Positions 11,338 to 23,815 of a DNA stretch of 64,000 nt are shown here, in pieces. The stretch covers positions 155,255,178-155,319,177 of the forward strand of contig OX578136.1 of assembly GCA_951213105.1 (NCBI GenBank), read 5' to 3'. The position numbers were made by a program, and so were the translations under genes. The notes below the pieces were generated by a model, which did not search any database, had not been told where the DNA came from, and saw only the letters and a program-made list of their open reading frames with translations. This stretch comes from Amaurobius ferox (Eukaryota > Arthropoda > Arachnida > Araneae > Amaurobiidae). Within the stretch, counting starts at the first letter, position 1; each line of letters begins with the position of its first letter.

Positions 11338-12726
11338 TTAGTCACTATAATTGGGAATGTTTTCTAGGATGTTATCGAGTGAAATTTGATACACTGAGTT
11401 GATAATTTTAATAACAAAATTGGGGGGATATGCATTATTAGTCGCTGTACTCAATAATTCCATAAAGTGCGCTAATTTATAATATTCATCACAAATTTTA
11501 TTGATTCTAAGAGCCTGGTTTATTATAATATTTCTAAATACAGATATATGCAGACAAGAGTCAAAATGTTGAATTTTTGATGTATTAAATTTAAAATCCT
11601 GTCTTTTATCATACAAGTTTATAACCATATTACAATTTTGTAAATTTAAATTTAAATCTAAAAAGTTTGCAACATTTGTGTCATTATTACTTGCATTTAA
11701 TTGTAAATTTTTTGGATAAAAGTTTAATACTATAGGGATATTATTATTTGGGGATACACATAAAATGTCATCTAAATATCTAAACATGTGCATATTATGC
11801 AAGCTTGGATTAATGTTTTTTTCATAGAAGAATAAATACATATTAGCTAACAATGATGAGGCACACCCCCCTTGTGGGATACCAACCTGTTGTTTAAAAA
11901 TAGTACCACCATGTTGAATATAATTCTCATAAAGAGTGAAGTTAAGTAATTTTTTAAAAAGAAAATTTGAATATTTTAGGTTGATATTATATTTTTCAAA
12001 AATTCGTAAAATAATTCTATACAGATCATCTATATTAATATTATTAAACAAATCTTTGAAATCAAAGGTATAAATACTACGAATATTAGTAAGAGATTTC
12101 AATTTCTTAACTACTTCAAAACTGTTTTTTACAATATGACAATTATTTGAGATTTCATCTGACGAGGATACTTCATGTAATATCTTTAATAATAATTTTC
12201 CAGCATTAGTAATGTAAGAATTATGCCCACTGGTAATGGTTCGAAAAGCAACAGGGGATTTATGAAACTTGGGTACTAAAACAATATATGGAATGTTATT
12301 ACAACTATTTTTTAGATGGATTTGCTTATATTTGGCTGATATTCTATTGTATAAGATTTTAAGGTTAGTTTTATGTAAATTATAGATATTATTATTAAGT
12401 AAGTGTGACCGAAGGGTATTTTTATAATAATATTTACATATAATAGAGTAGTTTCCACTTGCCTTATCGACATATGCAATGACATAATCATTTTGTATTT
12501 CTTTAATATCATTTTTAATTGAATTAAGTTTATATGAATTATTAATTTTCTGATTATACATATAATGATTTAAGTATTGCTCTATTAAGACTCTCCAAGG
12601 TTTAAAGGCTTCTACAGGGATTTGATATTTATAACTGATTTTATAGATAATATATACATATATATATTTTATTATATATATGTATATATATTTAATATAT
12701 ATTTTATCTCGAAAACCACTGTACAT
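11338..12726 (-). CDS. Reverse transcriptase of a 5'-truncated Penelope-like (Naiad-type) retroelement
   Basis: A 462-codon uninterrupted frame. Residues up to about 30 translate (TA)n sequence, so the true element starts near 12650 and is 5'-truncated inside the (TA)n. RT motifs are visible: FDFKDLFNNI (about 221-230, motif A), GIPQGGCASSLLANMYL (about 282-298, motif B) and RYLDDIL (about 316-322, motif C catalytic Asp pair). YVDKASGN and PYIVLVPKFHKSP lie upstream. It aligns by eye with the RT of the element at 48571-53217 (shared TSGHNSY, FDFKDLFNNI, PQGGC). Penelope RTs copy their own RNA at nicked DNA, and the GIY-YIG nuclease part is not present here. (TA)n lies on both sides, in line with the microsatellite bias reported for Naiads. 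The open frame suggests a recent insertion, but the copy cannot be autonomous. Confidence 0.85.
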   Translation of the reverse strand: MYSGFRDKIYIKYIYIYIIKYIYVYIIYKISYKYQIPVEAFKPWRVLIEQYLNHYMYNQKINNSYKLNSIKNDIKEIQNDYVIAYVDKASGNYSIICKYYYKNTLRSHLLNNNIYNLHKTNLKILYNRISAKYKQIHLKNSCNNIPYIVLVPKFHKSPVAFRTITSGHNSYITNAGKLLLKILHEVSSSDEISNNCHIVKNSFEVVKKLKSLTNIRSIYTFDFKDLFNNINIDDLYRIILRIFEKYNINLKYSNFLFKKLLNFTLYENYIQHGGTIFKQQVGIPQGGCASSLLANMYLFFYEKNINPSLHNMHMFRYLDDILCVSPNNNIPIVLNFYPKNLQLNASNNDTNVANFLDLNLNLQNCNMVINLYDKRQDFKFNTSKIQHFDSCLHISVFRNIIINQALRINKICDEYYKLAHFMELLSTATNNAYPPNFVIKIINSVYQISLDNILENIPNYSD

Positions 12727-12909
12727 AAATCATTCAAACTTTGGGAATAAACAATACTGACAACCAAATGCCATTGCAGGTGATGGCAGACATATCGAAC
12801 TTGTGATTTCATAAATTTAAAATATATATCTTTTTTTCTGTAATTGGAATAAAACATATTTATTAACCCGTTTTTTTGTCGTTTCATTTCACTTTATTAT
12901 TTCATTTCA

Positions 12910-12913
<4 letters not shown>

Positions 12914-12942
<29 letters not shown>
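12914..12942. repeat. (TA)n microsatellite
   Basis: A short pure TA run. Confidence 0.9.
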
Positions 12943-14704
12943 CACAAAAAAAAATCCATAAATATCAAATTAGTGAGATTTTACATTCTAAGGCATAAAT
13001 ATACCTTTAAATCAGTATACAACAATTAAAGTTTATTTAGTCCTTCAGATCTATAATTGTTATATTAGATCAATTTCTGCGACGGATAAAACTGAGTACA
13101 AATGTATATTTTTCACAACCCACTTAAAACTGTAAGTCACAGACAATTTATCTCATGTGTGTACAAAAAATAATAATATAATTTTACTCTAAATAATTTT
13201 GAAATGCAGATTTTGGTGGGAAAATTTTACAATTTGCCATTATTTTTAACGAATTTTTTTAAAACATCTATTTCTTAGGATTTAGATGTTCAAAAAGATA
13301 TAGTATCTAATATGGATGCAGCATAAAATTACGGAGGAGGTAGGGGTCACGAAGGATTTCCACTTCTTGGTCAGGAGAGAGATGTCACTTCCTATTCAAA
13401 AATTTATATTTTCATTTCAACATCTGTTTTTCAGACTTTTCTTTAGGTACAGCTTAGATGAACACTAATGTAGATTAGACATTGAATTCCGGAGGGATTA
13501 GTAGGGTTCACTAAGGATTTCCTGGTCTGAATATGTAGCATCTGGTTTTTCTAATAATTCATATGACTGTATGAAATAAGTGTGCTAAAAAGTATAGAAA
13601 TACTTAATAGTTATTTCGAAATTGAAGTATACACATCACTTTCCATTACATAAAAGCTTTTTCATATTTTTATAATTTTTTGTATTAAAAATTTCAATTT
13701 TGTCAAACTTAGACGCAAAAATAATTGTAAAATACATTACTAATTTGAATGAACGATTACACATACGTAAGTTGCTGGAAATGTAATTGGCCAGAGAATT
13801 TTTAAATGCAGAGTGCAATTAATTTTGATATTTGTTTACCATACTTAAATTAGGAAATATTTTTATTTATTTTCCAATAACATTTAAAATTCTTCAATTT
13901 AATAATAAAATATTTAAAATTAAAATAATTTAAAAGTATAAAAGCATTAAAATTTTACCCGTTTTTAAATTTTTAAGAAAATTTACTTGAAACTATCACG
14001 CCAAGGGTTCCGCAGAACAAACACATCTTGAAAAACGCTGCATTATCCTACGTGTGTCGGAAAAGCAACATTGCTCCCACAAACTGAAAAATGTCAAGCA
14101 AATTTCCTTGAAATGTTACAAATTTTGCATTTTTAAAATGACAAATATTTCCTCCTTTCAAATAATCTTCAAATTTCGTTACGGATTCTTGTACTATATA
14201 AGAATTGAATATTAAGGATTCACCACATATATTTTCTACGAAATCTTAGAATCGTTTTATTCAAATAATAAATTATATGTATGTGTGTCGAACATTTCTT
14301 TAACTAATTTCAAGCAATCCGTATGCAGTACACAAAGTTCTTAAATACATGTATTTTAATAGTATTACTTGAAAACCACATCAGTCGGATTGTTATTTGA
14401 TTTGTTAATAATCAAACCAGTATTTTAAATACTACTGTATACTTTGATAAGTTTCCCAACATTTTCCCTAATAATCTGATACAAATAATCTTCTAAACAA
14501 TCTTCTAGATAATCTGTTACAAATAATAATCTTCTAAGTAATCTGATACAAATGTTTCTAATGACATTCTCATACGCAATCTGATATGCAATCAAATTAT
14601 GAACAATATTCTTTATTAAACAATTCGTCTTTCCCCTCCAATTGCCGGTGTAGCCAGAATAAACTAGAAATGGCGATAAAACGACGTTTGGCATGAGAGA
14701 TTAC
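12943..14704. other. No supported gene
   Basis: AT-rich. A loose direct repeat ('cggaggaggtaggggtcac' region near 13332 and 'cggagggattagtagggttc' near 13492) and short 'aataatcttctaa' repeats (14468-14540) are visible. Frames in this stretch look like chance. Confidence 0.4.
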
Positions 14705-14717
14705 TTCTGAATGTTCT

Positions 14718-15005
14718 TTCTTTCTTCGACCCAGACCGTCCGACCTACCAGAAAGGTGTAAGGTATCTGTTTGGACGACCGGGAAGTGCCACCCAATTTA
14801 GACCGGAACCCAGTGGGGGAGGCATCCCTCAGGGACCGTACCCTCCTTCCCCTACCACCAACCTCTCGGAAGGACTTACGGACCCACATGTTTAACGTGA
14901 TCGTACTCCGCGTGAACACGGCGGCAGTTTGGGCAGTGGCTGGAATCGAACCCGGGCCTACCGAGTGCAACTCCAGCGCGCTAACCACAGGGCTACCGCG
15001 CCCCT
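14718..15005 (-). mobile_element. Full-length tRNA-derived SINE with target-site duplication
   Basis: Read on the - strand it has a tRNA-like head (Pol III B box GGTTCGATTCC, A box of TAGCCCTGTGG type), a body with 'ggaagtgccacccaattt' in reverse, and a short GAAAGAAA tail. The flanks TTCTGAATGTTCT (14705-14717) and the same 13 bp at 15006-15018 form a target-site duplication typical of LINE-driven retrotransposition. Confidence 0.9.
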
Positions 15006-15050
15006 TTCTGAATGTTCTGAATCGGCATACCTTCTGCCTTATCGCGTCGC

Positions 15051-15284
15051 GGAGGGCGCTGTAGCCCAGTGGTTAAAGCGCGGGAATTGCACTCGATAAG
15101 CCCGCCACTGCCAAAATTGACGCCGTGTTCACGCGGAGTACGATCACGTTAAGCATGTGGGTCCGTAAGTCCTTCCGTGAGGTTGGTGGTAGGAGAAGGA
15201 GGGTACGGTCCCTGTGGATGCCTCTCCCACTGGGTTTCGTTCTAAATTGGGTGAATAAATAGAAAGACATGGAGAATGTCGTGG
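15051..15284 (+). mobile_element. SINE monomer with B-box deletion (first of a tandem pair)
   Basis: It starts 'ggcgctgtagcccagtgg' (intact A box TAGCCCAGTGG) but lacks the GGTTCGATTCC box. The body ends 'gggtgaataaatagaaagac'. The next unit follows head-to-tail. Confidence 0.8.
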
Positions 15285-15545
15285 AGGGCGCAGTAGCCTA
15301 GTGGTTAGTGCGCGGGAATTGCACTCGGTAGGCCCGGGTTCGATTCCCGCCACTGCCAAAACTTCAGCCGTGTTCACGCGGAGTACGATCATGTAGGAAA
15401 CATGTAGGCCTGTAAGTCCTTCCGAGAGGTTGGTGGTAGGGGAAGGAGGGTACGGTCCCTGTGGATGCTTCCCCCACTGGGTTCCGGTCTAAATTGGGTG
15501 GCACTTCCTGGCCATCCAAATAGTTACCTTACACCTTTCTGTGTA
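15285..15545 (+). mobile_element. SINE (second of a tandem pair)
   Basis: The A box TAGCCTAGTGG and perfect B box GGTTCGATTCC are present, followed by the body to 'cttacacctttctg'. Both units share the junction 'gtggagggcgc', so the pair looks like a dimer or sequential insertion. No duplication is evident. Confidence 0.85.
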
Positions 15546-17050
15546 AGGGAGAGATATGTGTAATAGAATTACGAATAATAAGTGTAAGAGAATTTCGAGT
15601 TTTGTTAGGAAAAGAATTAAAGGAAAATTTGCAAGAAATTTATGATAAAAATAAGTATAAGAGAATTATGAATTTTTTAGGAAATTGTTTATTAAATGAA
15701 AATTCAAAACGCTAAGGCGAGATTCAGAATACAGAATTTTGGATTATGTATATAAGGGATATATAAAGGAGAGTTTATTGATAATCTGAAGAAAATTGTG
15801 TTTATTGTGTTTGTGCAAATTATGAATTTATTAGGAAATGTAATATGGCATGACAATTCGTGATAATATTGACAAAAATTCCCTTCTGAAGACTTGGGAA
15901 TTGGCATGATCTCGATCACTGTCTTCCCCCCAATCACCTCTTAGTTTCCATTTTACCTTTTCTGAACTTCTTTTTCTTGATCTTCCTTTTCGCCTGAAGT
16001 TTAAAGGGAGGATTTTATCCCCTCCTGGGCACTTCACTAATCCCCCCTGCCTTGGGCCTTGAATATTGACAAAAATTTATTTGTTTGTTTTTCTTTGTTT
16101 TTTCAATGAGAAGGTATAATGCATTTGTAAATATTAGTAAATGGGTTAAAACAGTGAGAAAATTTTGTGGGTAGCATAAATGTTGAAAGAAATGAAAAAA
16201 TGAGACTTAGAGAAAAAAATAATAATGGGAGAATAATGTTCACTTTGCAGGACTAGAGAATGGATAAAAATTATACATAACAGTGAAATAGGAGAAAAAT
16301 ACGGTATTTTGAATATTAAATAATGGTGAATAAAGAAGGGAATTAGTTTTTGTAAAAAAAAAAGAAAAAAGTCAGGGACTTAATGTTAAATAGGTATTGT
16401 GAGTTCGAGAGAGAGAATTTGTGTCATCAGACTGTATGTATATGTATGCATTGGTATCGACAAAAATGTGTGCCTCAATTAAAATTGTCTCATGCGTAAT
16501 AATTCAGTGATATGATGCAGACAGTGTGGGCTAATTCATGATCTCCACAGTACAACCTTCCCACATGTTTACTTCACAGCGAGAGGTGATCCAGTAACAC
16601 CACCCAGTTACGGAGTTCCAGGCTTTCAATTTTCACTTCCATGACAGTGATACGACGACCAAGTGGCATGATGTTCACATAAACTTTCAAAGACCACAAT
16701 TTTCACTTCCATGACAATGATACCATGACAGTGATACGCTCCACCTGCAGATCTCCAAGTTCTCGATTTGTTCCAAACTTACCATGAGACTGAAATAGGA
16801 AACAGTGGCGTGATATAGCCCCAGACCCTCTACTACAATTTTTCGTAAAAGAACTTTTTCACTCTATACAAACTTTGAACATTGTTTTTTTTATCATTGC
16901 TATCATGGACATTCCTTCTACTTTTGGACAGCCAATTTATTGGACTTAGAATCTCTATAGAACTAATAGATATGTCGGACAGAAAAATATTTTATACTTT
17001 TTTTTTCCAAGAGTTTAATGACATTGGTGTGCATTATGATATTATTGTGT

Positions 17051-17081
<31 letters not shown>

Positions 17082-17148
17082 AAATGCAGTTACAGGTTTT
17101 TTAAGGTGAATACTGGCCTATGGCACGCCTCAAACTTCAGGGAAGGGG
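15546..17148. other. No supported gene
   Basis: AT-rich with short repeats ('ttttcacttccatgaca' at 16627 and 16700). A basic, Arg/Lys-rich - strand frame at 16037-15831 has a donor-like AAAAGGTAAAA but no recognisable partner exon. A short (TA)n(TG)n tract lies at 17055-17081. Confidence 0.4.
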
Positions 17149-18261
17149 GTGAATGTTCCAAGGCAAATTTGGAACATTGCGAAGTATGGAGGGAGTACAA
17201 CCTATAAAGATGGTCCCTGTGCTACTCCTACAATTCATATACATTTCCCTAAGAGAACACCTGAAAAAGGGTCAGCAAGCACTGTTTCTGAGAAATATGG
17301 ACAGCGATGGCTCAGTTACAGAGGGGCTCACAGCAGGGCGTTTTCGGGGAGAGCTGACCCTTGTCCGTTTTCGGCCGCACGTGCACCCAGGGCCATGGGA
17401 ACCCTGGCCCTCCTGCCAGATATTAATTCTGGGGTGATAACCATCCTCCTGTCATCACAGCACCCAATAGCTGGATATAATTCTGAAATATCCAATGAAA
17501 ATACCAGGGGCTTCAATTGGGGAAGCCAGTAATAAACCTGGGGCTTAATTGCGTAGGAGGAGACTTTTTTCGGATGTTCGAGAGAGTCAGATTTTTCAAA
17601 AAGAGAGAAGAGAATTGATTTTGTGCTTCGGGAGAGAAGGTTCTCCAAAAGAAGTCTGCAGTGATGTCCGGCGTTTCCTGGGCCGAAGTCCCCGCATCCG
17701 GCGACGCTTCAACGAAGTATTGAAGGTACAATGCATGTCTCTTACATTCCGTCTGTTTGACACTATGTTAGTTAATTTCGCCCTCTCTCGACATACACTT
17801 CACTTTACATTTGAGTAAATTAATCAGGGTGAATTTAATTATAAACTTAAATGAAGGAGATTTTTAATTATATACTCTAAATGTTCATTGTTAAGAAAAT
17901 GGTGCATATGGCACGTAACAAATATTGTCACGACGATGATACACATGGATGTCAACACGAATGTTAATGGGGAGTAATTATGGTTTTGTAAGAGTGTTAA
18001 TTGAATCAATTAAATATGTTATTATTATTTTTAATTTCCTTTTTGTTAATAAATATTTGTTAATGTTTTATATCATGTCCGTTGTCCTCATTTTCCATTA
18101 AATTGATTTATATGTATTTTTATTCGACACGGCTAATGTCGGAGATTGTTTTAATGAACAACATTACTGAATTATGCGTTCTGACCGGACGTGTGGTAAA
18201 AATCCACATAACAGGTAGCGAACAAGCTGGTCGCCGAAGGCGGCTAGTAAAAAATATGAAA
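17149..18261. other. GC-richer block, possible remnant of an LTR retroelement
   Basis: 17150-17730 is clearly richer in GC than its surroundings and gives overlapping frames on both strands that match no domain I recognise. AATAAA lies at about 18046. Near 18210 'cacataacaggtagcgaac' resembles an LTR end followed by a leader, but no second LTR or polyprotein is visible. The assignment is weak. Confidence 0.25.
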
Positions 18262-19064
18262 AAAAATTCAGAAAAATATATACGGTAGTTTTTTAAATAA
18301 AAATTAAAATAATAATTAAACCCATATTATATGAAGAGATCACGTGATCCACTTCAAAATAAAATATGGCATCCATCGTATCAAAATCGTGATTTTTAAA
18401 GTTTTTTTTAATTTATATTTAGTGTCGCATCCGTCCTAAAACCGCTTTATTTTTGCTTAATTTCTGTGCATCTACATTCTGAAACAACGCAATTACAATA
18501 TATTTGAGTTTAAAGGATCATCAAACTTTGATTATTTCTACAACGATGCTTAATTTTTACTTATGGAGAATGTAAACACCAAAAGATGTAGGATGAGTTG
18601 TATAAGAATTACTTCATTTTTTAACGCAAAATTATTTAGCTGTAGAGTCTGCAATATAGCTAATATGAATGAAACATTAATTGATTTTACATAGAGAAGC
18701 AGACGATTTTCTGGATGAAGTTTTAGGCATCGAGTTAAATTATTTGTACCTCCATGGTTTCAAGTTCTTAAATAAAATGAATTATTGTAGTATTGTGATG
18801 AATGAAAGGAATGGAAAAAAGTTCATGAATTAAATGCTGCTTTTATTTAGAGAGCCAGGCGATTTATATTTCGATGACGTCATTTGAATAAAGTTCATTT
18901 GTTTTCGATGAAGATTTCAAATGTAATAAATTACTGTAGTATTATGATAATTTTAAAAATATTACCGAGGAAGGTATCGCATTTTAGAGATGTTTAAATA
19001 AAATTGCACTGCAGTTGGTAAGTGTTTCATAATCAATGCTTTATGCATGATTGATCTTTCTTGT
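18262..19064 (-). mobile_element. HINE-C copy, 3'-truncated
   Basis: Reversed relative to 60466. It runs from 'tttttaaataaaaattaaa' through 'gaagagatcacgtgatcc', 'tcgatgacgtcatttga' and 'tttcataatcaatgc' to the family start 'tgattgatctttcttg'. The terminal hairpin end is missing. Confidence 0.75.
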
Positions 19065-19133
19065 TTTTATTTATGTTGATAACTTTATATTTTCGCTCAC
19101 ATAATCTTATACGGATCAAATATTTATTACTTT

Positions 19134-19640
19134 TTCTATATAGTAAAATGTCTTAGAAAAGTATTGTTATGGGGTCAAAAATTCGAATTCAAGTTTTCAG
19201 CGGAAAAGCACCTTTCAAGCATCCCTGAACTCGAATCGAACGTATTTGGGGTGATGCTCCTGTGTGTGTATGTATGTTAGTGCATGTATGTGTTATAGTG
19301 TATATATATGTTAATGTGTATATATGTTAGTATTTACGTGCAAGTGTATGTTATTATCTGTGGAAGTGCATTTGTGGTGTTCAGAAAGAATAAGGTACCA
19401 TTATTACAGCCGGTGAATACTGCGGTACCCCATTACTTTTGAACGTAATCGAATTTTTAAAAATAAAACCCAATTTTTGAATGAATTTCTGAAAAGAATC
19501 ATGAAGAAATCAGAACTTTCAATTATGGTAGCTAAATAATAATTTCATGCGTAATTTTTCATGTGAAATAGAATGATACAACTTTTAGAACGTTAGCATG
19601 AATCTTTCTTGAGATATTGCATGATTTTTGAAAGATTTTC
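19134..19640 (-). mobile_element. HINE-A copy, 3' half (head-to-head with the next copy)
   Basis: Begins with a degenerate terminal hairpin ('ctatatagtaaaatgtctta'), then 'gaattcaagttttcagcgg', a TG-rich tract and 'catgaatctttcttgagat'. It is followed by a + strand copy after a 260-bp spacer. Confidence 0.6.
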
Positions 19641-19899
19641 GAATGATTTTTTAAAAATAAATTTTAGAATGATTTTGAGACTACTAAAATTACCATCTCC
19701 CATAGAAGTTCACAAAATTACGGCAAATAGCAAGTTTTCTTACTGCCGTTGCAGTTTAAGTTCATTCCCTGCTGATGAGGGCGAAACTGGTCCATGGATA
19801 CTGCTTTGAAATGCGAGTGTCTTTCTTAGTTCGTATTTGCAGTGCCATACATGTACACTTGCTTTGACGTCAAAATGCAAAATTATTGCAAATGGTATC

Positions 19900-21036
19900 A
19901 TTTCTCGTGAATGGAACAAACTAGATCCACCTGATTGATGTTGACAGATTTGTTACATAATATTGCATATAGAAAGTGAACATCTTTGATGATGCTTACT
20001 GTATTTTTTAATTTCCCTTACTACTATTCTTTAATGTGCAATAACTTAATAATTGTTCCTACTAGAATTTTTTAAAATTTGTGTCTTTCGTTTTGTAAAG
20101 AACAATCACGTCTGAAATGATTATTTATTTATAATAAATGAAGATCTTGACTTTTTACAGTTGGTTGGTCCTCCAAACATTCGATTATTTTTAAGATGAA
20201 TATGCCTACAGTATTTACCGATTGTAATAGTCGTACTAAAATGTTTTACTGCGCTAAATTTGTTCTTGAATAATCGCATCCACAGACGCACGATCCACTC
20301 AATAACATATATACATGTTGCCGCTAAAGCTCGAAAGCCGTTAATGTGCACATTACCTAGCTAATCTGTAGATTAACTGATTTGCTCCGCTAACGGGCGG
20401 AATCAAGCGTTTTCCGCATTTTACCTAGGTAATGTGCACATTAACGGTTTCCGTATCGTTAAAGTTTGTTTCTCTCATTTCCTTTCCCTACTCCTTCCCC
20501 CTCTTAGTTTGGTTTCGCCAGCGTCTTGTCGTCGCCGGTTGTTTTTATTTCTCATAATTTGCGTCGGCTGCCAGTGCTTAGCATAGCTAATTTTGTTTTC
20601 AAATTCGTTGCTGCCCGTTTGATTCTTTGTATAGTTTTTTAATTGATTGATGATTGATTCTATCAACTAATTTGTTGATTGTTTGATTGTATTAACTTGA
20701 TTTTTTAGAAACATTGCTGTTGTTCCAGCAAAGATCTTATTTTCACTTTAACTAGTGTCAGGTAGGTAATGTGCAGATTATCTAGGTAATTTGAGAAATA
20801 AACAATATTCGGCACTTTAACGAATCACCCTAGTTAATCTGCACATTACCTAGATAATCTGTAGAATAACTGATTTCTGCACTTTAGCGGTAACTTATAC
20901 ACAGGCATCACCTCAATAGCATTTAATTCGAGGTCAGGGATGCTGAAAACGTGCTCTTCCGTCGAAAACTCGAATTCGAATTTTCGACCACGTCACAATA
21001 CTTTCCCTATACATTGTACTATATATCTAGGGAAAG
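19900..21036 (+). mobile_element. HINE-A copy, split by MITE-H
   Basis: The left part (19900-20316) carries 'gtgaatggaacaaactagat', and the right part (20895-21036) carries 'gaaaactcgaattcgaatt' and 'ttcgaccacgtcacaatac' with the terminal hairpin arms CTTTCCCTATA and TAGGGAAAG. MITE-H sits between them, so it inserted later. Confidence 0.65.
20317..20894. mobile_element. MITE-H, foldback element nested in HINE-A
   Basis: The ends are GTTGCCGCTAAAG and its inverse CTTTAGCGGTAAC. Subterminal blocks around GTTAATGTGCACATTACC and GGTAATGTGCACATTAAC, plus further copies near 20768 and 20836, make both halves mutually inverted. There is no coding capacity. The 63-residue - strand frame inside it is not a gene. 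Confidence 0.7.
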
Positions 21037-21629
21037 TAATAGCATAATATAGAGAAAAGTACAAAATAATTATGGAAATACTGAATAAGCAACATATCCT
21101 ATCACGCCATATGAATATTTTGACGAGTTCTAAATCTGAGCTAGTTAAAATAAATTAATTAATTACCCAAACTATTACAATAAATGTCCTAAAAATAATA
21201 TTTATCTGTATTTATTCTTTGAGTTGTTCAAAACGTTGAGTGACACAGGCAGATTATATACAACTTTCAATTGTGCTCGTTATCCATTTGAAAAATAACC
21301 TTGCTACAAAGATTACAACAATTTATCTATGTTTTCCAAATATTAAATTATCCTACATCTTTATTCGTGCCTAAGCGAACATTAAAATTAGCACACCATT
21401 CTCTTCCGTTATATTCTAACTTCAAAAGTCGTAAATCTAATTGATTCTTCTTCGATTATCTATAAAAACACCATCATCGCTGATCTCTGTAGTTACTTTA
21501 AGAGAGCTTTACCCCTCCCCCTTCTCAGAGAAGCTTTTAACAAGCACACTTTGGTGCAAAACACTATTGACATCGATACTAGATTTACAGTCAAAGTTAT
21601 TGGAATGAAGCTGGTGTCCGTATAATCAC
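21037..21629. other. No supported gene
   Basis: AT-rich. The - strand reading continues the frame of the candidate fragment at 21760-21630 across two stop codons, which favours a decayed coding sequence rather than intron. Confidence 0.3.
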
Positions 21630-21760
21630 CTATCATCCTCAATATAATTGGCGATTAACATTCTAAAGGAGTGATTATCTTGCAAATCATTCACAGCAGC
21701 GTCACATTGTTTCAAGAACTCGAATGAAATAAGTATACTACTTTTTGTCGTTGTATATTC
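21630..21760 (-). pseudogene. Possible exon or pseudogene fragment, unrecognised
   Basis: The - strand has an acceptor-like 'tgtgtgtaatcag' before 21760 and a donor-like AG/GTGATT at 21630. The frame between them reads, in part, SILISFEFLKQCDAAVNDL and HSFRMLIANYIEDD, which has the look of real protein. The same frame stays nearly open beyond the donor (through SSIDVNSVLHQSVLVKSFSE) with two stops, so a decayed gene or transposon ORF is as likely as a spliced exon. I do not recognise the family. Confidence 0.25.
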
Positions 21761-23587
21761 CTGATTACACACATAGAAATCAACAACCTTAAATAGCATG
21801 AATGATAGGTTAATTGGGTACATCCACTGAACAAGGTTAATCATGGGAGCATTAACTCTCGTTTGCAAGTCTCATATATATATCTGCCATTTTGTTTCTA
21901 TATTTGTTTCTTTAAATCTTTAATGATAAATAGAGATGCTCGTCTGCCTGCGTCCGTTGTAGCGGAAAAACTGAACGTCGTACGGACATGAACTTTGGTA
22001 CACAGGTTCTTTAAGACCCGGGCGATATGCTTCGGCGATTTTATTTTTTAAATTCGAATTAGATTTTTAGTTATTTTGATTTGAAAGAAGTTGCCGTTTG
22101 CGGTAGATTTATGCCATATCGTCTATTACACAGATGCTGATGTCGCCGCTTGGTGCACCCATCCTAAAAGTAAATCTACACGACGTTCAATGCTTAACAT
22201 TTACATTTAATAAATACATATTCGATTTCTCAGAATTAAGTGATGTTTAAAGGAATTGAAGTTAATTTAAGTAATATCATTGGGGTAAGCTTAAAGAACG
22301 TTTTGTGTGTGGGATTTCGATTTTGTTATTTGGGGGAGGGGGAGGAAAGCGTATCACGCCTGCTTTGTGCACATGAATTGCATGCAATTTTCTTTGTTAC
22401 TTATACGAATTAAATTTATTTTGTTATCTTACTATAACTGCCCTGATTTAACTCCCGGCCAACTTCGGGTACATTTTCTACTGCATACATAAAAGTTCCC
22501 TGTCAGGAGAAAGAATTTCGTCATTTTATTAAAAAAAATAATAAAAAAATAAAAAATTGGTGGTGTTTCTCCAGTCTGATAACGCCCAAAGGGTTTCGCG
22601 GGAACAACATCTTATAAAATAAAACTCCAGTGAAGTTCAATAAGTTTATTCGTTGCTTTCAATCTCACTTGTTTAATTTACGGCAGATAATAATATTGTA
22701 ACTAAAGTAAGATACATAATTGAAGCAACTTTAACTTTCTAACATACCAGCAAATATCAGATCTGCAAAATATTATTCGTAGAATTTTCAGGATTTAATG
22801 CAAGTTTCAAGTTTATCGTCTGCATGAAGTGTATAATAATTACATTTTCTGGTATCTTTATGGCTACCTAAAAATAACTAATGTGTGGACATATTCGGAG
22901 CACTTAAGTGTGGTGAGGTGAATTTTACACATAAATATAAAAATAAAACAGATAAATACACTAAATATTACTCACCAATAGTTTCACTCAGCTCAACCGC
23001 GTTTCGCATAGTGAGGTCCGATTGGACCTAAATACATTGCATTCCCTAATTAAAGAGTCACTTCCTTTTTGTGGCCACTCAACAATTTATTTAAAGAACA
23101 CATAAAATCTCAATGAACACTAATGACAAATATACACAATACAATTACTTCCCAATTACCCAAACTTGACCTCTGGGTGTACGGTTAATTTTACATTAAT
23201 TTGTATGTTTTTTAAATTATCCCAAAACTTGCATTTAATTACTTTTAAAGAAAAAAAAACAATATTCATTGGACAAATATCCCATGAAGCTTAAAGTTAC
23301 CCTTAAACGCTGGAGATCACATCAAAATAATGTTACACATTACTTATACAACATTTTAAATCAAATATAATTCACCATACCTTCATTACAGAAGAAATGA
23401 CACTCAAATGGGTGCTGGTGGCAATTCCTCTGCATATTGGAAATGGGTGGCAATATTATTTGAAAGGCTAGTTCAGTATTGGACGTTTCATGAAATCACT
23501 GTCAGTCTGAGCAGCTCGGTTGATGTTAAACAGGTGACGAAAGTTCAGACAAGGATTATTCTGGAGATGGGCACACTGTCCACTTCA
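21761..23587. other. No supported gene
   Basis: AT-rich, apparently unique sequence. The 61-codon frame at 22307-22492 and the frame starting at 23408 have no recognisable features. Confidence 0.4.
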
Positions 23588-23815
23588 ATTCTCCTCCTCT
23601 TAACGTTGGCTTATGCCCAGCGGTTCCTCAGAACTTGCGTACAGGCGTTACCGGAATGTCAAGAGCAATTGCGTAAACTATCATCGTCAGCAGGATCAGA
23701 CCGGCTAAGGCTGAAATAGGGAATTCTCCACCTCCTAACGTTAGCTTAGGCCCAGCGGATCATGAAAACTTGCGTACAGGCGCTACCATAAGTCAGGAGC
23801 AATTACGTTTCAGTA
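23588..23815 (+). repeat. Two tandem ~135-bp units
   Basis: Units at about 23588 and 23722 share 'ttagcttaggcccagcgg'-like and 'aacttgcgtacaggcg' stretches. The region is GC-richer than its surroundings. The function is unknown. Confidence 0.6.

Noticed and set aside
14701..15392. Several 65-97-residue frames on both strands
   Set aside because: All are translations of the SINE bodies. The same applies to 26774-27016 and 37289-37618.
17149..17818. Overlapping GC-rich frames as a gene
   Set aside because: Frames are open on both strands with no domain, splice context or codon pattern. Composition alone explains them.
23408..23719. 103-residue + frame with a hydrophobic stretch
   Set aside because: It overlaps a tandem repeat and has no recognisable feature.
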